From: Candidatus Halocynthiibacter alkanivorans
GTDB lineage: Bacteria > Pseudomonadota > Alphaproteobacteria > Rhodobacterales > Rhodobacteraceae
Assembly (NCBI RefSeq): GCF_003333265.1
Contig: NZ_QOLB01000149.1
Coordinates: 1 to 51,496 of the forward strand
Length of the DNA: 51,496 nucleotides
Reading direction: 5' to 3'
In this document: one piece after another, positions 1-8,360 of the stretch
How positions within the stretch are numbered: the stretch's first letter is position 1
How the letters are laid out: every line of letters begins with the position of its first letter
Notes under the pieces: model-generated
What the model was told of the DNA's origin: nothing
Databases searched by the model: none
The model's input: only the letters and a program-made list of their open reading frames with translations
Position numbers and translations under genes: made by a program

Positions 1-435
1 GTTTCCGCCCTGTTGAGCGCGGAAGGGGAGATGAAAACCTGGCGCATCGCCATCAAGCCGGGGCGGCCTCTGGCGCTGGCGTTGTGGGACAACGTGCCGG
101 TGTTCGGCCTGCCAGGAAATCCGGTGGCAGCGCTGGTCTGCACGCTGATCTTTGGCCGCCCGGCCTTTTCCATGCTGGCGGGGGCGGGATGGGTGAAGCC
201 TCAGGGCTTTATGGTGCCGGCGGCGTTCGAAAAGAACAAAAAACCTGGCCGACGGGAATATCTGCGGGCGCGGATGAACGAGGACGGTCAGGTCGACGTG
301 TTCAAATCAGAGGGGTCCGGGCGCATTTCAGGCCTGAGCTGGGCCGGTGGTCTGGTGGAGCTGGGCGACGCGGCACAGCAGATCAGCCGCGGGGATCTGG
401 TGCGCTACTACCCCTACGCCTCGTTCGGGATCTGA
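1..435 (+). CDS. moeA: Molybdopterin molybdenumtransferase MoeA, C-terminal part
   Basis: The open frame enters from the left edge, so only the last 144 codons are present. MoeA inserts molybdate into adenylylated molybdopterin, the last step of molybdenum cofactor synthesis in the cytoplasm. The visible part holds the stretch KPGRPLALA followed by VFGLPGNPVAAL, the conserved molybdate/MPT-binding loop of the MoeA catalytic domain, and then the C-terminal beta-barrel domain (about residues 65-144 of the fragment). The TTG at 13 is not the true start, because the frame continues upstream out of the window. The gene ends 23 bp before a convergent gene. Recognition is by motif and is secure. Confidence 0.93.
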   Translation, partial: VSALLSAEGEMKTWRIAIKPGRPLALALWDNVPVFGLPGNPVAALVCTLIFGRPAFSMLAGAGWVKPQGFMVPAAFEKNKKPGRREYLRARMNEDGQVDVFKSEGSGRISGLSWAGGLVELGDAAQQISRGDLVRYYPYASFGI

Positions 436-458
436 GTGCTCAGGCAGGTGTCCGGGGC

Positions 459-1529
459 CTAGTCGAACGTCCCGGTGACCCGGCCCAGCAGCATAAACGC
501 GCGGGCGGTGCGGGTGTTGGTGAGCTCGGCGATCTCCTGGTCCGACGCGCCGTCCTCAAATTCGGAAAACATGTGGTCAAACTTGCGCAGGAAATGGTGC
601 ACCGCGTCGCGGAAAATGGTGTCCTGGCGCATGCGGCTGGCGGCCAGCGCCAGTGAGGAACGGTCGCGGATGCCGCCCAGCGGCGCCACCAGGCGACCGC
701 GTTCGCCCTGGGCAAAGCGGCGCCAGATCTCGGGGCGCGCCCTGTCAGGGTTGAGATCATCCATATAGATCCCGTCCTGCGACAACAGGGTCAGCACATC
801 CTGGCTGGCCTGGATCAGCTGCGAGATTTTGCGGTTTTTCAACGCCATGCGCAGGACACGAAAGCCTTCTTTGTCATCGGGTGTGTCGGGGAAATTCAGC
901 GATTTGATGAAATCTGACACCGACAGCGGCGGAATCACAGGCGCGGCTGCTGTGTCCAGCGCGAGGGAACCCTGGCCCAAAGCCTGCTCCGGCACCTGCG
1001 CGGTGCTCCGGGCAGAGGTTTGTTGCGGCGCCGTTGTGGCGTTTTCCACGGCCGTTTTCGGCGGCTGCGGCGGCTGGGGGGGCGGACGGGAGGACGAAAA
1101 TGTGGCGCCCGCCGTCGCAATTTTGTGCTGAGCGGCGGCGACGTCTTCCAGCTTTTTGGCAACGCTTGCCTTGCCGTCCTGGTCCTGGCTGTTCTGCAGC
1201 TGAATGTAGCTTTGGCGCAGGGCGTCGATGGTTACCTGCAGCCGCTCTGATTCCTCGCGCATGATGCGCGCGGAACGGGCCGCGCTGGTGGCCACCCAGA
1301 CCAGCGCCACCGGCAGGAAAATGGTCATCAGCATCATCACGAATCGCAGCGGGTCAAAACCGTCGCCACCGTTGCCTGCGTCCACGAACAGGAAAAACAC
1401 TGCGGTGGCGGCCACCCAGACAACCGCCGCCGCCGCCGCAATCAGCTCGGCAGAGGTGGCGCGGCCTGCGCCGGTCCGGGCGCGGTAGACCCCCAGTTCA
1501 GCTTCCACATTTTTTTTGCTCTCAGACAT
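459..1529 (-). CDS. Hypothetical two-TM membrane protein with coiled-coil/proline-rich linker
   Basis: I do not recognise a named function. The 356-aa protein has a short charged N-terminus, two hydrophobic segments (about residues 28-48 and 60-83), a likely coiled coil (about 90-135, rich in E, L, Q and K), a Pro/Ala/Thr-rich linker with a PPPQPPQPP run (about 145-195), and a folded C-terminal region from about 205 (SVSDFIKSLNFPDTPDD onward) ending in a helical bundle. The ATG at 1529 has GGGA six bases upstream. It lies 24 bp downstream of greA on the same strand, so it is probably co-transcribed with it. I recall similar proteins only as uncharacterised Rhodobacterales proteins. The layout suggests a membrane anchor presenting a cytoplasmic domain. 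Confidence 0.8.
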   Translation of the reverse strand: MSESKKNVEAELGVYRARTGAGRATSAELIAAAAAVVWVAATAVFFLFVDAGNGGDGFDPLRFVMMLMTIFLPVALVWVATSAARSARIMREESERLQVTIDALRQSYIQLQNSQDQDGKASVAKKLEDVAAAQHKIATAGATFSSSRPPPQPPQPPKTAVENATTAPQQTSARSTAQVPEQALGQGSLALDTAAAPVIPPLSVSDFIKSLNFPDTPDDKEGFRVLRMALKNRKISQLIQASQDVLTLLSQDGIYMDDLNPDRARPEIWRRFAQGERGRLVAPLGGIRDRSSLALAASRMRQDTIFRDAVHHFLRKFDHMFSEFEDGASDQEIAELTNTRTARAFMLLGRVTGTFD

Positions 1530-1553
1530 GAGGCTGTCCCGTAAAAGGGCTGG

Positions 1554-2024
1554 TTACTTGAACTCGACGCTTAACACTTCATAGCCCCTGACCCCACCGG
1601 GAGTCCGGACTTCGACGCTGTCGCCTTCTTCTTTGCCAATCAGCGAGCGGGCAAGCGGTGATTTGATGTTCAGCAGACCGTTCTCGATGTCGGCTTCTTG
1701 TTCGCCGACGATCTGATAGGTCTTTTCTTCATCCGTGTCTTCGTCAACGATGGTCACCGTGGCGGAAAACTTGATGGTTCCGGACAGGGACTTCGGGTCG
1801 ATCACATCAGACAGAGACAACAGGCCTTCCAGCTCTTTGATCCGGCCTTCGATGAAGCTGTGCTTTTCGCGCGCGGAATGATATTCGGCATTTTCCGACA
1901 GATCGCCGTGTTCACGTGCTTCGGAGATCGCACGGATAATTTCCGGGCGTTCAACCGATTTCAGATTTTTCAGTTCAACGTCCAGCGCAGTGTGCCCTGC
2001 GCGCGTCATCAGAATTTTTTCCAT
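1554..2024 (-). CDS. greA: Transcription elongation factor GreA
   Basis: GreA enters the secondary channel of RNA polymerase and stimulates cleavage of backtracked transcripts. The 156-aa length is normal for the family. The N-terminal coiled coil (residues 1-75) includes the tip region GDLSENAEYHSAREKHSFIEGRI, here cited as its parts GDLSENAEYH and AREKHSF, which carry the acidic residues that position Mg2+. The C-terminal FKBP-like domain ends in TPGGVRGYEVLSVEF. The ATG at 2024 has GGGA five bases upstream. It is the first gene of a two-gene minus-strand unit with the two-TM protein; a possible promoter is listed separately. Confidence 0.96.
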   Translation of the reverse strand: MEKILMTRAGHTALDVELKNLKSVERPEIIRAISEAREHGDLSENAEYHSAREKHSFIEGRIKELEGLLSLSDVIDPKSLSGTIKFSATVTIVDEDTDEEKTYQIVGEQEADIENGLLNIKSPLARSLIGKEEGDSVEVRTPGGVRGYEVLSVEFK

Positions 2025-2064
2025 AAGTTCCCGAGCCCTGTTTGGGATTAGTGCAACATTGAGG

Positions 2065-2094
2065 TCTAAACCCGATGCGTGCGGACGAAGTCAA
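2065..2094 (-). promoter_or_regulatory. Candidate sigma70-type promoter of greA
   Basis: On the minus strand TTGACT (2094-2089) is separated by 18 bp from TTTAGA (2070-2065), about 40 bp before the greA ATG. The -35 hexamer is good (5 of 6) and the -10 is weak (3 of 6). The call rests on position and hexamers only. Confidence 0.35.
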
Positions 2095-2692
2095 GAGGCC
2101 CGGGTGTCGAATAGCAATATGTATCAAAGTGACAAAGTTAGGCAAGTGGCTGGAATGAAAAGCCACTCTTCTCTAATACCCGCTGTTTTGCAATGCTCCG
2201 GCAGGTCACCTTTCCCTTGCGCTCCAGCAAGGCCGCTCAGCCGGGCCACAACCGAGCCTGCCGCGGTAAGCTGACATAGATGATGCGTCCTGTTTGCCGG
2301 CGCCACGCGGGTGGTGGTCGCGCCGGCCGGTTCAGTGACGCGCAGAAGGGGGCAGAGGGATCCTGTATGCCTTGTTCGGTGGATTGATGTTCAGGCCCCG
2401 GAGGCTGTCATAAATGGCACGTCTGTTGGGCGTGCGTTTTAAGGCGGCGCGATGTTGGCGGGAATTGAACTGATGAATTGCCGGGCACATGTCTCTTCGT
2501 TCCGCTCTGTCGCCCCAGGGCATTTGGTGTCCACCCCCGACCTGTCAACCGGCACCCGCTGTCCCGGTGAGGTGGGCGGATGAGCTTCATTTCTTGCGGT
2601 CGCCGCTCTGTGACAGCTGCTGCAGCAGCGACAATATCGCGTTCTTGTTCTGCAGATGTCGTGGAGGGGCCCTGAAGCGGTCGCGAATGAAT
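2095..2692. other. Gene-poor interval between greA and ETF-QO with hairpins
   Basis: I find no convincing gene in these roughly 600 bp; the open frames lack ribosome-binding sites and family motifs. Two hairpins stand out: a 7-bp stem AGTGGCT/AGCCACT at 2145-2151 and 2161-2167, and an 8-bp stem GCCGGCGC/GCGCCGGC at 2296-2303 and 2320-2327. Neither is followed by a T-run. The stretch could hold a small RNA or be a decayed gene, and nothing in the sequence decides between these. Confidence 0.5.
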
Positions 2693-2712
2693 TGACCCGT
2701 TCACCTGGGTCA
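2693..2712. promoter_or_regulatory. Palindrome TGACCC-N8-GGGTCA upstream of ETF-QO
   Basis: A perfect 6-bp inverted repeat with an 8-bp spacer lies 62 bp before the ETF-QO start, a typical operator position. The size suits a dimeric regulator. No cognate regulator can be named from the window. Confidence 0.35.
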
Positions 2713-2774
2713 GCTAACCAAGGCGCAAGAATGTTGCCTCGGGGCAATGGTGCAGGCACGAAAAGGAGGCTTTC

Positions 2775-4427
2775 ATGGCCGAGTCCGAACGCGAGAGTAT
2801 GGAATATGATGTGGTCATCGTGGGCGCTGGCCCTGCGGGTCTGTCTGCGGCCATCCGGTTAAAACAACTGGACGCGGATATCCAGGTTGTGGTGCTTGAA
2901 AAAGGCTCCGAAGTGGGCGCGCATATTCTGTCAGGTGCGGTGCTGGATCCCTGTGGCCTCGACGCGCTGATTCCCGACTGGAAAGCCAAAGGCGCGCCGC
3001 TGAACACGCCGGTCAAAAAAGACAATTTCTACATGCTGGGCCAGGCGGGCAAGCTGCGCATCCCCAACTTCCCGATGCCACCGCTGATGAGCAACCATGG
3101 CAATTACATCGTCTCGATGGGCAATGTCTGCCGCTGGATGGCGGAGCAGGCGGAAGAGCTTGGCGTCGAAATTTTCCCCGGCATGGCCTGTTCCGAACTG
3201 GTCTATGGCGACAATGGCGAAGTGCGTGGCGTCGTCGCCGGTGAGTTTGGCAAAAACGCCGATGGCAGCCAGGGGCCAAACTATGAGCCGGGCATGGAAC
3301 TGCTGGGCAAATACGTCTTCCTGTCTGAGGGCGTGCGTGGGTCGCTGTCCAAGGAAGTGATCGGAAAATACGATCTGTCCCAGGGGCGTGAACCGCAGAA
3401 ATTCGGCCTCGGCATGAAAGAAATCTGGGAGATCGACCCGGAGAAACACAGCGAAGGCACAGTCACCCACACGATGGGCTGGCCGCTGAACGCCAATGCC
3501 GGCGGCGGGTCGTTCATCTATCACCTAGAAAACAACCAGGTCTATGTCGGATTTGTGGTGCATCTGAACTACAAAAACCCGCATCTGTACCCCTATATGG
3601 AATTCCAGCGTTTCAAACATCATCCGATGGTGGCGGAACTGCTGAAGGGCGGCAAACGTGTGGCTTATGGGGCGCGGGCGATTTCCGAGGGCGGCTATCA
3701 GTCGATGCCCAAAGCGGTGTTCCCGGGCGGCGCATTGCTGGGCTGTTCGGTGGGCATGGTCAATGTGCCGCGCATCAAGGGCAACCACAATGCGATGCTG
3801 TCGGGTAAATCCGCGGCTGAAGTGGCCTATGCCGCGATTCAAGCCGGGCGCAGCGGCGATGAGCTCAGCGATTATGAGGCCGCAATCCACTCCGGCCCGA
3901 TCGCCAAAGATCTGAAAAAAGTGCGCAATGTTAAGCCGCTGTGGTCCAAATGGGGGCTGATGGCCTCGCTGACGCTTGGTGGGTTTGACATGTGGACCAA
4001 CACCCTGTTCGGGGTGTCGCTGTTTGGCACGCTGAAACATGGCAAGAACGACGCGGAATGCACCGGCAAAGCCGCAGATTACGCGCCGATTGACTATCCC
4101 AAACCCGATGGCACGCTCAGCTTTGACCGGCTGACCAACGTGTCTTTTGCCGCCACCAACCACGAAGAAAGCCAGCCCTGCCATCTGCAGCTGAAAGATC
4201 CGTCATTGCCGATTTCGGTCAACCTGCCCGAGTTCAACGAACCGGCGCAGCGCTATTGTCCGGCAGGGGTTTATGAGGTGATCCAGGAAGAGGGCAAAGA
4301 GGCGCGTTTTGTGGTCAATTTCCAGAACTGCGTGCATTGCAAAACCTGCGACATCAAAGATCCGTCGCAGAATATCACCTGGGCCGTGCCTCAGGGCGGT
4401 GACGGGCCCAATTATCCCAACATGTAA
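2775..4427 (+). CDS. Electron transfer flavoprotein-ubiquinone oxidoreductase (ETF-QO)
   Basis: ETF-QO takes electrons from reduced ETF (acyl-CoA and other dehydrogenases) and passes them to ubiquinone at the inner membrane. The 550-aa protein starts with a Rossmann FAD motif, VIVGAGPAGLSAA (about residues 13-25). It ends with the 4Fe-4S ligand set: one Cys in RYCPAGVYEV and three in CVHCKTCDIKDPSQNI (about residues 495-535). The GGYQSMP and GCSVGMVNVPRIKG stretches are also typical. The ATG at 2775 follows a strong AAGGAGG site. It stands alone, with a palindrome upstream and a GC-rich hairpin downstream. The ETF subunits are not in this window. Confidence 0.96.
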   Translation: MAESERESMEYDVVIVGAGPAGLSAAIRLKQLDADIQVVVLEKGSEVGAHILSGAVLDPCGLDALIPDWKAKGAPLNTPVKKDNFYMLGQAGKLRIPNFPMPPLMSNHGNYIVSMGNVCRWMAEQAEELGVEIFPGMACSELVYGDNGEVRGVVAGEFGKNADGSQGPNYEPGMELLGKYVFLSEGVRGSLSKEVIGKYDLSQGREPQKFGLGMKEIWEIDPEKHSEGTVTHTMGWPLNANAGGGSFIYHLENNQVYVGFVVHLNYKNPHLYPYMEFQRFKHHPMVAELLKGGKRVAYGARAISEGGYQSMPKAVFPGGALLGCSVGMVNVPRIKGNHNAMLSGKSAAEVAYAAIQAGRSGDELSDYEAAIHSGPIAKDLKKVRNVKPLWSKWGLMASLTLGGFDMWTNTLFGVSLFGTLKHGKNDAECTGKAADYAPIDYPKPDGTLSFDRLTNVSFAATNHEESQPCHLQLKDPSLPISVNLPEFNEPAQRYCPAGVYEVIQEEGKEARFVVNFQNCVHCKTCDIKDPSQNITWAVPQGGDGPNYPNM

Positions 4428-4461
4428 CGCCGGGTAATTCCAGTTTGTAACGATTGTATCA

Positions 4462-4487
4462 GCGGGGCGGCCAATTGGTCGCCCCGC
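4462..4487 (+). terminator. GC-rich hairpin after ETF-QO
   Basis: Arms GCGGGGCGGCC and GGTCGCCCCGC form an 11-bp stem with one G-T pair and an AATT loop, 34 bp after the ETF-QO stop. It lacks a clear T-run, so it may be a weak terminator or an mRNA 3'-end stabiliser. Confidence 0.4.
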
Positions 4488-4551
4488 ATTGCGTAAGGCG
4501 GGGCAAGGCACTAGGTTTCAACACAACCTGTCGCCGAAAGGATTTCGACCC

Positions 4552-6261
4552 GTGCAATTTCGCCCCGCCCTATTTTTCCGTGAACAATTTCAACTGACCT
4601 TTAAAGCGGCGCTTCTGGTGCTGAGCACTTTGCCAACACTGGCTCAGGCCGATGGCGCCGGTGCCTATCTGGCGGCGCGCCACGGAGAAATCGAAAATGA
4701 TTTTGCCAAAGCGGCTGAATTTGCCAATACCGCACTGATCGGCAATCCAGACGACCTGCCGCTGATGGAAAGTGCGGTGATGGCGCAGATTTCGCTGGGG
4801 CAGATTGACCGGGCGTTGGCGGTGGCCAAGCTGCTGGTCTCGCGGGACGCCGGCAACCAGATCGCCAATCTCGCGATTGCCACCAGTCTTGTGCGCAACC
4901 AGAATTACACGCAGCTCTACGAGTTGACAAAAAACGGCGCAGCCATCGGCCCGCTGGTGGACGGGTTGCTTGCGGGCTGGGCTCAGTTTGGGGCTGGCCG
5001 TATGACTGAGGCGCTGTCGCTGTTTGATGCGGTGGCGGCGGAGCCTGGCCTGAGCTCCTTCGGGCTTTATCACAAAGCGCTGGCGCTGATGCTGGCGGGC
5101 GACTTTGAAGCCGCAGATGCGATCCTGTCGCAGCAGGGCACCCGGCTGCCCGCCACCCGTCGCGGCGTGATGGCGCAAGCCCAGGTGCTCAGCCAGCTGG
5201 AGCGCAACGACGAGGCCATCGCGCTTATTGACGGGGTATTCGGGCGGGAGCTTGATCCGGGCCTGGCTTTGATGCGGGCGCAACTGGCAGCGGGCGACAC
5301 GCTTCAGGTGACTGCTGTACGCTCGGCGCGCGACGGCATGGCGGAAGTCTTCTTCTCGGTTGCCAGGGCGCTGGAGCTGGAAGCGGACGCCAATTATACT
5401 TTGCTCTACGCGCGGGTTTCCCAGGCATTGCGCCCGGATCTGGTAGAGGCAACTTTGCTGGCGGCGGCGCTGCTGGATCAGCTGGAGCAATTTGATCTGG
5501 CCACCGCGGCCTATGATTCCATTCCCGAGTCTGATCCGGCGTTTCAGGCGGCTGAACTTGGCCGCGCCTCGACTTTGCGCCGGGCCGGCAAGCAGGATAC
5601 GGCGATTGAAGTCCTGACGCGGCTGTCAGAAAGCCACCCGGAATTTTCGGCGGTGCATATTGCGCTGGGCGACATAATGCGCGGCGAAGAAGATTACCCT
5701 GCCGCCATCGCGGCCTATACCCGGTCAGTTGAGCTGATCGGGACACCGGCGGCGGGCGACTGGGCGACGTATTTCGCCCGTGGCATTGCCTATGAGCGCA
5801 ATGGCGACTGGCCGGACGCGGAGGCGGATTTCCGTCTGGCGCTGACGCTGCAGCCCGATCAGCCGCGGGTGCTGAATTATCTCGGCTATTCCTACGTGGA
5901 GAAACAGCAGAATCTGGACGAGGCGCTGGCGATGATTGTGCGCGCGGTTGAGCAGCGGCCGGGGGATGGGTTTATCACCGACAGTCTTGGTTGGGTGCTG
6001 TACCGTCTGGGGCGGTATGAAGACGCGGTGCTGCAGATGGAACGCGCGGTCGAACTGATGCCGGTGGACCCGATCCTGAACGATCACCTTGGGGATGTGT
6101 ACTGGGCGGTCGGCCGGGAGCGCGAGGCGCGGTTCCAGTGGCGCCGGGCGATGAGTTTTGATCCGGAGGAGGTGGACGCCAGCCGCATCCGCCGCAAGCT
6201 GGACATCGGGCTGGACGCGGTTCTTGCCGCGGAAGGCGCCGCCCCGCTTGATGGCAATTGA
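4552..6261 (+). CDS. Exported tetratricopeptide-repeat protein
   Basis: I choose the GTG at 4552 because AAAGGA lies about ten bases upstream and the start yields a clean signal peptide: a charged N-terminus, hydrophobic core LTFKAALLVLSTLPTLA, and an AQA cleavage site near residue 34. The frame is open further upstream to 4489. The mature roughly 535-aa protein is built of helical pairs. The clearest TPR units are near the C-terminus, with WATYFARGIAYERNGDW, LNYLGYSYVEKQ, GWVLYRLGRYEDAV and LGDVYWAVGREREA. It is likely periplasmic or a scaffold at the cell envelope. It overlaps ispE by 11 bp, a pairing I recall in Rhodobacterales. No enzymatic function is evident. Confidence 0.88.
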   Translation: MQFRPALFFREQFQLTFKAALLVLSTLPTLAQADGAGAYLAARHGEIENDFAKAAEFANTALIGNPDDLPLMESAVMAQISLGQIDRALAVAKLLVSRDAGNQIANLAIATSLVRNQNYTQLYELTKNGAAIGPLVDGLLAGWAQFGAGRMTEALSLFDAVAAEPGLSSFGLYHKALALMLAGDFEAADAILSQQGTRLPATRRGVMAQAQVLSQLERNDEAIALIDGVFGRELDPGLALMRAQLAAGDTLQVTAVRSARDGMAEVFFSVARALELEADANYTLLYARVSQALRPDLVEATLLAAALLDQLEQFDLATAAYDSIPESDPAFQAAELGRASTLRRAGKQDTAIEVLTRLSESHPEFSAVHIALGDIMRGEEDYPAAIAAYTRSVELIGTPAAGDWATYFARGIAYERNGDWPDAEADFRLALTLQPDQPRVLNYLGYSYVEKQQNLDEALAMIVRAVEQRPGDGFITDSLGWVLYRLGRYEDAVLQMERAVELMPVDPILNDHLGDVYWAVGREREARFQWRRAMSFDPEEVDASRIRRKLDIGLDAVLAAEGAAPLDGN

Positions 6262-7093
6262 GACCTTTGCCCCGGCCAAGGTGAACCTGACACTGCATGT
6301 CACCGGCCAGCGCGCAGATGGCTATCACCTGCTCGACAGCCTGGTGGTGTTTGCTGATTTTGGCGACCGGGTCACAGCGCGGCCCGCGGATGAGCTGTCG
6401 CTGACCGTCGCCGGCCCCCGCGCTGGCGGCGTGCCGGTTGATGAGCGCAATCTGATGATGAAAGCGGCGCGGTTTTTTGGTGCGCATGCAGCTTTGAGCC
6501 TCGACAAGCGGCTGCCCCATGCGGCCGGCATTGGTGGGGGCTCGTCGGATGCGGCGGCGACGCTGCGGGCGCTGGCGCGGCTTACCGGGGCGGCAGTGCC
6601 GCCGGGTGTGGTCACCCTGGGGGCGGATGTGCCGGTCTGTGTGCTGGCCACGGCGGCCAGGATGCGGGGCATCGGCGAAGATGTCAGCCTGGTGACCGGT
6701 GTGCCGGCCTTGCCGGTGGTTCTGGTCAACCCGGGCGTTGAGGTGCCGACCCCGGCGATTTTTGCCGGGCTTGCGCGCAAAGACAATGCCGCGATGCCTG
6801 AGGTGATGCCCCGGTTTGACAGCCCGGCAAACTGTGCCGCCTGGCTGGCGGGGCAGCGCAATGATCTGGAGCCACCGGCGTTGATCCTGGCGCCGGTGAT
6901 TGGCGAGGTGCTGCGGGCGCTGCGGTCTGGCCCTGCGCGTTTGGCGCGGATGTCGGGCTCCGGCGCCACCTGTTTTGCAATTTATGACACGGTCGCACAG
7001 GCGCAGCAGGCGGCGGCGTTGTTGTCACAACGCCAGCCGGGCTGGTGGGTTCAGGTCTGTATTTTGAACGGGGCCGCGGCAGGGATCAGCTGA
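6251..7093 (+). CDS. ispE: 4-diphosphocytidyl-2-C-methyl-D-erythritol kinase
   Basis: IspE phosphorylates CDP-methylerythritol with ATP in the non-mevalonate (MEP) isoprenoid pathway. The 280-aa protein begins FAPAKVNLTLHVTGQRADGYH, split here as APAKVNLTL and GQRADGYHLL, the substrate loop with catalytic Lys. It carries the GHMP kinase ATP loop GIGGGSSDAAATL (about residues 94-106) and the motif RMSGSGATCFAIY near residue 240. The ATG at 6251 lies inside the end of the TPR gene, so translation is coupled. The stop overlaps by 8 bp the convergent polyprenyl synthase, which uses the products of the same pathway. Confidence 0.96.
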   Translation: MAIETFAPAKVNLTLHVTGQRADGYHLLDSLVVFADFGDRVTARPADELSLTVAGPRAGGVPVDERNLMMKAARFFGAHAALSLDKRLPHAAGIGGGSSDAAATLRALARLTGAAVPPGVVTLGADVPVCVLATAARMRGIGEDVSLVTGVPALPVVLVNPGVEVPTPAIFAGLARKDNAAMPEVMPRFDSPANCAAWLAGQRNDLEPPALILAPVIGEVLRALRSGPARLARMSGSGATCFAIYDTVAQAQQAAALLSQRQPGWWVQVCILNGAAAGIS

Positions 7094-8084
7094 TCCGCGC
7101 CACCACATAATCCGCAATATCGTGCAGCATGTCCCGGATCGGGTGCTCTGGCAGATCCTGCAGCGCGGCTTTGGCTTTTTCCGCCCAGTCCAGCGCCTCA
7201 GCGCGGGTGTCTTCCAGCGCGTTATGGCGGGCCAGCAGCACCAGCGCATGGTCCAGGTCGCCATCCTGCTGGCGGCCCTTCTCAATGGTGCGGACCCAGA
7301 AGCCGCGTTCCTCTGTATCGGCTTTCGCCACGGCTTTGATCAGCGGCAGCGTCAGCTTGCGCTCGCGGAAATCGTCGCCGATGTTTTTGCCGGTGGCGTC
7401 AGAGCCCCAGTAATCCAGCAGATCATCCACGATCTGGAAGGACACACCAAGCGCATCGCCATAGGTGAACAGGGCCCGGGAGGTTTTCTCATCGGCGCCG
7501 GCAATCTCGGCACCGGCTTCGGTGGCGGCGGAAAACAGCGCTGCCGTTTTGCCGCGCACCACCTGCAGGTAAATATCTTCGTCCGTGGCCAGATCCTGGG
7601 CTGCGGTCAGTTGCAGCACCTCGCCTTCGGCAATGGTGGCCGCGGCGTTTGACAGGATTTCCAGCACGCGCAGGTCGCCCGGTTCCACCATCAGCTGAAA
7701 GGCGCGGGCAAACAGGTAGTCGCCCACCAGAATCGAGGACTTGTTGTCCCACATCAGATTGGCGGTGGGGCGGCCGCGGCGCTGGCCGCTTTCGTCCACC
7801 ACATCATCATGCAGCAGCGTCGCGGTGTGAATGAATTCAACTGTCGCGGCCAGGTGCACATGATAGGGCCCGTCGTAGCCACAGAGTTTTGCCGCAGCGA
7901 GCGTCAGCATCGGGCGCAGGCGTTTGCCCCCGGCTTCGACCAGATGGGCGGTGATCTGGGGAATGCGCGGCGCGTGACGCGAGGCCATGCGTTCGCGAAT
8001 CAGAACGTTTACATCACTCAACTCGGCTGCCAGCGCTTCGGCCAGCTGTTCATGTGGTTTCACTGCTGCTGTATCAAGACCCAT
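7086..8084 (-). CDS. Long-chain all-trans polyprenyl diphosphate synthase (ubiquinone side chain)
   Basis: It adds isopentenyl units to make the C40-C50 ubiquinone tail; decaprenyl is expected for this order, but chain length cannot be read here. The 332-aa protein has both aspartate-rich motifs, LLHDDVVDESGQRRGRP (about residues 86-102) and FQIVDDLLDYWG (about 212-223), plus GGKRLRPML near 50. I chose the ATG at 8084, which follows AGGGGAAC; an upstream ATG at 8108 would add eight unlikely residues. The first Asp motif has the DDxxD spacing of trans-prenyl synthases. It is convergent with ispE. Confidence 0.93.
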   Translation of the reverse strand: MGLDTAAVKPHEQLAEALAAELSDVNVLIRERMASRHAPRIPQITAHLVEAGGKRLRPMLTLAAAKLCGYDGPYHVHLAATVEFIHTATLLHDDVVDESGQRRGRPTANLMWDNKSSILVGDYLFARAFQLMVEPGDLRVLEILSNAAATIAEGEVLQLTAAQDLATDEDIYLQVVRGKTAALFSAATEAGAEIAGADEKTSRALFTYGDALGVSFQIVDDLLDYWGSDATGKNIGDDFRERKLTLPLIKAVAKADTEERGFWVRTIEKGRQQDGDLDHALVLLARHNALEDTRAEALDWAEKAKAALQDLPEHPIRDMLHDIADYVVARIS

Positions 8085-8138
8085 AACCCGGTTCCCCTGT
8101 CTCGACAAAGCCGGTCAAATGGGCTTTAGTCCGTGGTG

Positions 8139-8354
8139 ATGAAAGAGCTTTTACGTACCAATGACCCAACCGTCATCGCCTTTGTAACCGCGCTTCTTAC
8201 AGGCGAGGATATAGCGTGCTTTACTATGGACGTCCATATGAGCATCTTTGAAGGTTCCATAGGCGTATTGCCGCGGCGGATGATGGTGCGACGGGCGGAT
8301 CTCTTTCAGGCTCGCGCCATTTTGAGAGACAATAACGTCGAGTTTGAAGGCTAA
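8139..8354 (+). CDS. DUF2007 family small protein
   Basis: This 71-aa protein matches the DUF2007 (putative signal transducing protein) family: a ferredoxin-like fold with TNDPTVIAFVTALLTGEDIACF-type N-terminus, seen here in DPTVIAFVTALL, a central GVLPRRMMVRRADL, and C-terminal FQARAILRDNNVEF. The ATG at 8139 is preferred over the in-frame GTGs at 8133 and 8136, though no strong ribosome site is visible. It lies 6 bp before the TrmN6-like gene and 54 bp from the divergent polyprenyl synthase. The molecular role of the family is not known to me. Confidence 0.85.
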   Translation: MKELLRTNDPTVIAFVTALLTGEDIACFTMDVHMSIFEGSIGVLPRRMMVRRADLFQARAILRDNNVEFEG

Positions 8355-8360
8355 ACCCCC

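Noticed and set aside
84-656. Plus-strand frame crossing moeA and the two-TM gene
   Set aside because: Arg/Gly-rich shadow frame that spans two genes on opposite strands; moeA has a clear motif in its own frame.
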